DNA from: Alphaproteobacteria bacterium UBA6038 | GTDB lineage: Bacteria > Pseudomonadota > Alphaproteobacteria > Micropepsales > Micropepsaceae | Assembly (NCBI GenBank): GCA_002429315.1 | Contig: DIZC01000042.1 | Coordinates: 1-10,709 of the forward strand | DNA: 10,709 nucleotides | Direction: 5' to 3' | Shown here: one piece after another, positions 7,624-10,709 of the stretch | How positions within the stretch are numbered: the first letter of the stretch is position 1 | Layout of the letters: each line of letters begins with the position of its first letter | Position numbers and translations under genes: made by a program | Notes under the pieces: model-generated | What the model saw: only the letters and a program-made list of their open reading frames with translations | What the model was told of the DNA's origin: nothing | Database searches by the model: none

Positions 7624-8738
7624 ACCAATTCTCCCACGCGAGATTCGCGCCGCACCGCCGCTGGAATTTTACGACCGTACCATGCTTTGAGCGGCCTTAG
7701 CACCGGATGCTGGAGATCGCGCTCGAGATACCCCCACACACGCGGAAGGTGGGACAGGTAACGGGGCTTGCCGTCACGCTTATACAGCCGCGCAAAAATA
7801 CCAGCGATCTTCGTGTTGCGCTGCGCGGCCATAATGGCGGCTTCGGCGCGGAATGATTCCGCATGGACCGCCACGCCGGTCTCGTGCATTGCGTCGAGAT
7901 ACCGCTGCGTCATCGCCTCCGCGACTTCCGCAGTTACGTCGCGCCGCGCGTCTTCGAGAAGCGAAATAAGATCGTAGCCCCTAACGCCCGCCACGGCGTC
8001 CTGGAAATCGATCATACCGACGCGCGCTGCGCCTGCGCGTTCCGGCAACCAGAAGAGATTTTGCGCATGGTAATCGCGATGCACGAAAACCGGCGGACTA
8101 TCCAGCACCGGCCGCAAAACCTCGCGCCATAGCGCCCGATGCTCCTGCCTTTCTTCCTCCGCAGTCGGCCTGCCGAGCGCGGCCGGCATGAACCACTCCG
8201 TCATCAGATCGGTTTCGGCGAGCAGAGCGGTTTCGTCGTAGGCGTGCAGCGTTTTGGCGTCTCCGAGTGTCGGCGGCGCAGCCTCGACATGCAGCTTGGC
8301 GAGCGCTTCGATCGCGGCAGCGTACAGCGCCTGCTCGTCCTCTTCTCCGCCGGCAAGCACATTGGCATAGAGATCGTCGCCCAGATCTTCGATCAGGACG
8401 AAGCCGAGCTTTACATTTGCCGCGTAGATCAGCGGCGCACTCAGGCCTTGGCTGCGCAGGAATTGCGCGGTCGCAACAAAGCGGCCGCAATCGGCGCCGG
8501 CCAGCCGCGCCACTGCATTGTAGCCCAGCGCGTGTCGCTGTTCCGGCGTGGCACCTGGCGGACATTGCGGTGCCTCGGCATCCTGCGGCTGGTCCATCAG
8601 CATGGCGCTGTGGCCATTGCGGAACAGGCGGAAATAGCGGCGTGTGGAAGCGTCGCCGGGAAGCGGCGATAGCGTCGCCGCGTCCCATCCCGCGCTGTGC
8701 AGGAATTCATGCATCGCTTCCCGGCGTTCCGCGATCAT
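7620..8738 (-). CDS. amgK: Anomeric amino-sugar kinase, AmgK-like (aminoglycoside phosphotransferase fold)
   Basis: This phosphotransferase probably phosphorylates the anomeric hydroxyl of N-acetylmuramate (and GlcNAc), giving the 1-phosphate that the neighbouring MurU-like enzyme converts to UDP-MurNAc. It has 372 residues and the APH/choline-kinase fold. An N-lobe starts with LPGDASTRRYFRL (26-38), as in AmgK relatives; FVLIEDLGDDLY (113-124) is the hinge region. The catalytic HRDYHAQN motif is at 220-227 (base Asp 222) and the metal-binding DFQD at 244-247. The frame stays open upstream, but the ATG at 8736-8738 is preferred: it forms an ATGA overlap with the tsaE stop and has a GGAGG site four bases upstream. 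Many annotations call this family 'aminoglycoside phosphotransferase', but its place beside murU argues for cell-wall recycling, not drug resistance. In Pseudomonas this route gives intrinsic fosfomycin tolerance; that is family knowledge, not seen here. Confidence 0.87.
   Translation of the reverse strand: MIAERREAMHEFLHSAGWDAATLSPLPGDASTRRYFRLFRNGHSAMLMDQPQDAEAPQCPPGATPEQRHALGYNAVARLAGADCGRFVATAQFLRSQGLSAPLIYAANVKLGFVLIEDLGDDLYANVLAGGEEDEQALYAAAIEALAKLHVEAAPPTLGDAKTLHAYDETALLAETDLMTEWFMPAALGRPTAEEERQEHRALWREVLRPVLDSPPVFVHRDYHAQNLFWLPERAGAARVGMIDFQDAVAGVRGYDLISLLEDARRDVTAEVAEAMTQRYLDAMHETGVAVHAESFRAEAAIMAAQRNTKIAGIFARLYKRDGKPRYLSHLPRVWGYLERDLQHPVLRPLKAWYGRKIPAAVRRESRVGELV
7631..7635 (-). promoter_or_regulatory. 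Ribosome binding site GGGAG for the GTG start of murU
   Basis: GGGAG on the minus strand is seven bases upstream of the GTG at 7621-7623, within the last codons of the kinase gene. It supports GTG over the in-frame ATG at 7600-7602. Confidence 0.65.
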
Positions 8739-9208
8739 TGCGCCTCCGGAAAGACCGATGCCCAATGTGTGGGGCCCCTCAACAAAGCGCGGCGGCTGTT
8801 CTCGCCCACGATGTCCATCTCCACATACAGCGCGTCCGACGGCAGTCGCGAACCCGCGCGCTCGGGCCATTCGACCAGCGCGGCGCCGCTCGCCAACGCA
8901 TGACCGAGGCCCAGCTGTTCGATATCGGATTCGGCTTCCAGGCGGTAAAGATCGAAGTGATAAATAGGTAATCCCGGCGTGTCATAGTGCTGCACCAATG
9001 TGAATGTCGGGCTGGGCACCATCTCGCGCACTCCCAAAGCGCCGAGGATCGCACGGGCGAGCGTCGTCTTACCCGCCCCGAGATCGCCCGAAAGCGCGAC
9101 GGTCTCACCGGTCGTTAGCCCGGCGGCGATCTGCGCGCCCAATCTCTTGGTCGCCAGTTCGTCCGGAAGCGCGATTTCTCGCACAAACCCCTCGATTTTG
9201 CCCTTCAT
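8735..9208 (-). CDS. tsaE: tRNA threonylcarbamoyladenosine biosynthesis ATPase TsaE
   Basis: TsaE is the small ATPase that works with TsaB and TsaD to put the threonylcarbamoyl group on adenosine 37 of tRNAs reading ANN codons; it resets the TsaBD complex through ATP hydrolysis. The 157-residue product shows Walker A GDLGAGKT (41-48), SPTFTLV (66-72), the family signature HFDLYRL (84-90) and VEWPE (112-116). Length and motif order match the family. The frame is open up to a GTG at 9269-9271, which would add 21 basic, non-family residues, so I place the start at the ATG at 9206-9208. No strong Shine-Dalgarno precedes either choice, so the exact start is less sure than the identity. It is the first gene of the leftward run and overlaps the AmgK-like gene by ATGA. 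In some alphaproteobacteria TsaE and the kinase are fused; here they are separate. Confidence 0.95.
   Translation of the reverse strand: MKGKIEGFVREIALPDELATKRLGAQIAAGLTTGETVALSGDLGAGKTTLARAILGALGVREMVPSPTFTLVQHYDTPGLPIYHFDLYRLEAESDIEQLGLGHALASGAALVEWPERAGSRLPSDALYVEMDIVGENSRRALLRGPTHWASVFPEAQ
8743..8747 (-). promoter_or_regulatory. Ribosome binding site GGAGG that fixes the amgK start
   Basis: GGAGG on the minus strand lies four bases before the ATG at 8736-8738, inside the tsaE 3' end. It picks this start over the longer open frame that would begin at 8870. Confidence 0.7.
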
Positions 9209-9261
9209 CGACAGGCCATTAGCCCGCCATATCGCCCGCCGCAACGCAAGGGGCCAGCGGG

Positions 9262-9291
9262 TTGATTCCACATGATTGCTGCGCCTATTTA
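9262..9291 (+). promoter_or_regulatory. Candidate sigma-70-like promoter for the ferredoxin reductase - ferredoxin pair
   Basis: TTGATT (9262-9267) and TATTTA (9286-9291) resemble -35 and -10 boxes with an 18-base spacer, in an otherwise GC-rich divergent intergenic region. Transcription would start near 9298, leaving a leader of about 37 bases. The boxes are imperfect and this is judged by eye only. Confidence 0.35.
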
Positions 9292-9316
9292 GCGGGACGC
9301 CCCATTAAGGGCAGCA
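9277..9316. repeat. Imperfect inverted repeat overlapping the candidate promoter
   Basis: TGCTGC at 9277-9282 is the reverse complement of GCAGCA at 9311-9316; CC at 9284-9285 against GG at 9309-9310 extends the arms with a one-base bulge. The arms bracket the candidate -10 box. A smaller palindrome, GCCC-CATTAA-GGGC, lies inside the right half (about 9298-9311). It could be an operator or a leader hairpin, or chance in GC-rich DNA. Confidence 0.25.
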
Positions 9317-9334
9317 GGGGGCCTCCCGGACGAG

Positions 9335-10543
9335 ATGGAGCGGTTTCTCATTATTGGCGCAGGCCAGGCTGGCGCACAGGCCGTGGCCACCCTGCGGGCG
9401 GAAGGCTTTGCCGGCGCGATTACGTTGGTGGGCGACGAGCCGTTTGCGCCCTATCAGAGACCCCCTCTGTCCAAGGCTTACCTTTCCGGCGCAATGGAGC
9501 GCGAGCGGCTGTTCCTGAAGCCAGAAGCCTTCTATCGCGAAGCCAAGTGCGAAGTGATTCTGGGTGTCGCCGCTTCGGCTATCGATCGCGCGGCAAAACG
9601 CGTGCAGCTGAGCGACGGGCAAAGCTTGGCTTACGACAAGCTGCTTCTGACCACGGGCTCGCGCGTGCGCCGCTTCAATGTCCCGGGAGCTGACTTGCCC
9701 GGCATCCACTATTTGCGCGGCATCGCCGACGTCGATGCGATACGGCCGCATTTCGTTTCCGGCGGCCGGCTCGCGGTCGTCGGAGGAGGCTACATCGGCC
9801 TGGAAGTCGCCGCCGTGGCGCGCAAGCTGGGTTTGGAAGTGACCGTCTTTGAAGCGCTCGACCGTCTGATGGCGCGGGCCGTATCGCAGCAGCTGTCGAT
9901 TTTTTACGAGCAGGTGCACCGCCAAGCGGGTGTGCGCTTCCATCTCGACACTGCTGTGGAGGGATTCGAAGGCGCCGGCCGCCTCGAGGCGCTTCGCGCC
10001 GGTGGCAAGCGACACGATGCTGACCTTGCGCTTATCGGGATCGGCATCTTGCCGAATGTCGAGTTGGCCTTGGCGGCGGGCGTCGCCTGTAACGATGGCA
10101 TCGTCGTCGATCGGCATTGTGCCAGCACCGATGATCCGGCGATCTTCGCCGCGGGCGATTGCACTCAGCACACCAGCCGCGACGGTCAATCCATTCGGCT
10201 GGAATGCGTGCAGAATGCCATCGACCAGGCCAAGCACGCAGCGCTTGCGATGGTCGGCAAGCCGGTGGCCTATCGTGAGGTGCCGTGGTTCTGGTCGGAT
10301 CAGTACGACCTCAAGCTGCAGATCGCCGGATTGGCGCGGCCGGGCGACCGGCTGGTGATTCGTGGGAACCCGGCATCGCGCAAGTTCGCCGTGTTTCATT
10401 TGCGCGAGGGCGCGGTGGCCGCGGTCGAAGCGGTGAACGCCGCGCCGGAATACCTCGTCGGCCGCAAGCTCATCGCCGAAGGCCGGCCGGTTTCACCGGA
10501 GCGTCTTGCGGACAGCGCCATTCCCATGAAAAACATCCTTTGA
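9335..10543 (+). CDS. FAD-dependent NAD(P)H:ferredoxin reductase (rhodocoxin/putidaredoxin reductase type)
   Basis: This flavoprotein passes electrons from NAD(P)H through FAD to a [2Fe-2S] ferredoxin, most likely the one encoded just downstream. The 402-residue length fits the family. The FAD-binding GAGQAG is at 8-13, followed by YQRPPLSKAYL (40-50), typical of this oxidoreductase class. The NAD(P)-binding loop VVGGGYIGLEVA is at 148-159, TTGSR at 106-110, the second FAD motif DDPAIFAAGDCT at 266-277, and the C-terminal reductase domain contains VPWFWSDQYDLKLQIAGL (316-333). Glu 173 in VTVFEA, at the end of the second beta strand, suggests NADH preference. The gene is divergent from tsaE and precedes the ferredoxin by 17 bp. 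The ribosome binding site is weak (GGA at 9328-9330). Relatives feed cytochrome P450s, dioxygenases or Fe-S assembly; no such partner is in the window, so the final acceptor is unknown. Confidence 0.93.
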   Translation: MERFLIIGAGQAGAQAVATLRAEGFAGAITLVGDEPFAPYQRPPLSKAYLSGAMERERLFLKPEAFYREAKCEVILGVAASAIDRAAKRVQLSDGQSLAYDKLLLTTGSRVRRFNVPGADLPGIHYLRGIADVDAIRPHFVSGGRLAVVGGGYIGLEVAAVARKLGLEVTVFEALDRLMARAVSQQLSIFYEQVHRQAGVRFHLDTAVEGFEGAGRLEALRAGGKRHDADLALIGIGILPNVELALAAGVACNDGIVVDRHCASTDDPAIFAAGDCTQHTSRDGQSIRLECVQNAIDQAKHAALAMVGKPVAYREVPWFWSDQYDLKLQIAGLARPGDRLVIRGNPASRKFAVFHLREGAVAAVEAVNAAPEYLVGRKLIAEGRPVSPERLADSAIPMKNIL

Positions 10544-10560
10544 GGTATTCGGGAGCGGCC

Positions 10561-10709
10561 ATGCCGAGGATCAAGTACATCGAGCACAACGGCAAAGAGC
10601 ACGAAGCGGAGGTCCCGCTGGGCTGGTCGGTCATGGAGGGCGCGGTGAAGAACCTGATCCCGGGTATCGATGCGGATTGCGGCGGCGCCTGCGCCTGCGC
10701 CACCTGCCA
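10561..10709 (+). CDS. [2Fe-2S] ferredoxin, adrenodoxin/FdVI type (partial, 3' end outside window)
   Basis: The first 49 codons of a ferredoxin are visible before the window ends. It begins MPRIKYIEHNGKEHEAEVP and reaches the iron-binding loop CGGACACATC (40-49). Cys 40, Cys 46 and Cys 49 match the C-x5-C-x2-C spacing of vertebrate-type (adrenodoxin-like) ferredoxins; Cys 44 is an extra, non-ligand cysteine that is common in alphaproteobacterial members. The fourth ligand, expected about 37 residues later, lies beyond the edge. A GGGAG site at 10551-10555, five bases before the ATG, supports this start. It follows the reductase by 17 bp and is almost certainly its electron acceptor. Proteins of this type serve Fe-S cluster biogenesis or P450 systems. 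The gene is short of the track threshold but clear. Confidence 0.92.
   Translation, partial: MPRIKYIEHNGKEHEAEVPLGWSVMEGAVKNLIPGIDADCGGACACATC

Larger units (their letters stand above)
9209..9334. other. Divergent intergenic region between tsaE and the ferredoxin reductase gene
   Basis: These 126 bases separate the leftward operon from the rightward redox pair and must hold promoters for both directions. On the plus strand there is the TTGATT/TATTTA pair. On the minus strand TAATGG (about 9219-9214) lies 17 bases after TTGCGG, which would put transcription at or next to the tsaE ATG; TAAATA (9291-9286) is another -10-like site. No Shine-Dalgarno of quality is seen before tsaE. No coding sequence is supported here. 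Confidence 0.55.

Noticed and set aside
6823..7761. 312-codon open frame on the plus strand across murU
   Set aside because: It spans the murU gene and both gene junctions on the other strand, with low-complexity composition; treated as a shadow.
7620..8738. Aminoglycoside resistance gene
   Set aside because: The fold is shared with aminoglycoside kinases, but the N-lobe motif GDASTRRYFRL and the adjacent murU-like gene fit the sugar kinase AmgK; nothing suggests a mobile resistance context.
7620..8870. Longer form of the AmgK-like protein starting 44 codons upstream
   Set aside because: The extension lies inside tsaE, is not family-like, and the downstream ATG has both a GGAGG site and an ATGA overlap with the tsaE stop.
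9305..10399. 364-codon open frame on the minus strand opposite the ferredoxin reductase
   Set aside because: The plus-strand reductase has complete FAD and NAD motifs; the antisense frame shows nothing recognisable and crosses the promoter region.
1..10709. CRISPR arrays, transposons, prophage, toxin-antitoxin or anti-phage defence system
   Set aside because: No repeat-spacer pattern, transposase, integrase, tRNA attachment site or small toxin/antitoxin pair was seen. AddAB is an end-resection enzyme that can degrade phage DNA, but here it is an ordinary core-genome copy, not a defence island.

Overview
The window is a compact, high-GC (roughly 60-65 % by eye) chromosomal stretch from an alphaproteobacterium. 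Two things point there: AddA and AddB are both of the divergent alphaproteobacterial type, and the gene order tsaE - amgK-like kinase - murU-like nucleotidyltransferase - addB - addA - trxA is one I know from that class. I cannot name the genus from sequence alone.

Layout. Six genes run leftwards on the minus strand from about 9208 down to 91: tsaE (tRNA t6A modification ATPase), an AmgK-type sugar kinase, a MurU-type sugar-1-phosphate uridylyltransferase, addB and addA (double-strand-break repair helicase-nuclease), then trxA (thioredoxin). The first five are packed with overlaps or near-zero gaps (ATGA, GTGA, a 4-nt gap, ATGA), so they are very probably co-transcribed and translationally coupled. 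trxA sits 60 bp further on with its own ribosome binding site. To the right, across a 126-bp divergent intergenic region, two genes run rightwards on the plus strand: an FAD/NAD(P)H ferredoxin reductase (9335-10543) and, 17 nt later, a [2Fe-2S] ferredoxin cut by the window edge (10561 onward).

How the genes work together. AmgK and MurU would form the anomeric kinase plus uridylyltransferase pair that recycles cell-wall MurNAc to UDP-MurNAc. AddA and AddB form one heterodimeric enzyme that resects DNA ends for RecA. The ferredoxin reductase and ferredoxin form one electron-transfer chain. TsaE and TrxA are individual housekeeping proteins. Grouping them in one operon does not by itself imply a common pathway.

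There are no signs of mobile elements, CRISPR arrays, tRNA or rRNA genes, phage genes or broken genes. I looked for an unusual system and did not find one: this is core-genome content. The points worth a second look are modest: an AddB without the Fe-S cysteines known from Bacillus AddB, tight translational coupling across unrelated functions, a divergent promoter region with an inverted repeat, and a possible dispersed-repeat fragment at the left edge. Nearly all of the sequence is coding; no gene-free stretch exceeds about 130 bases.
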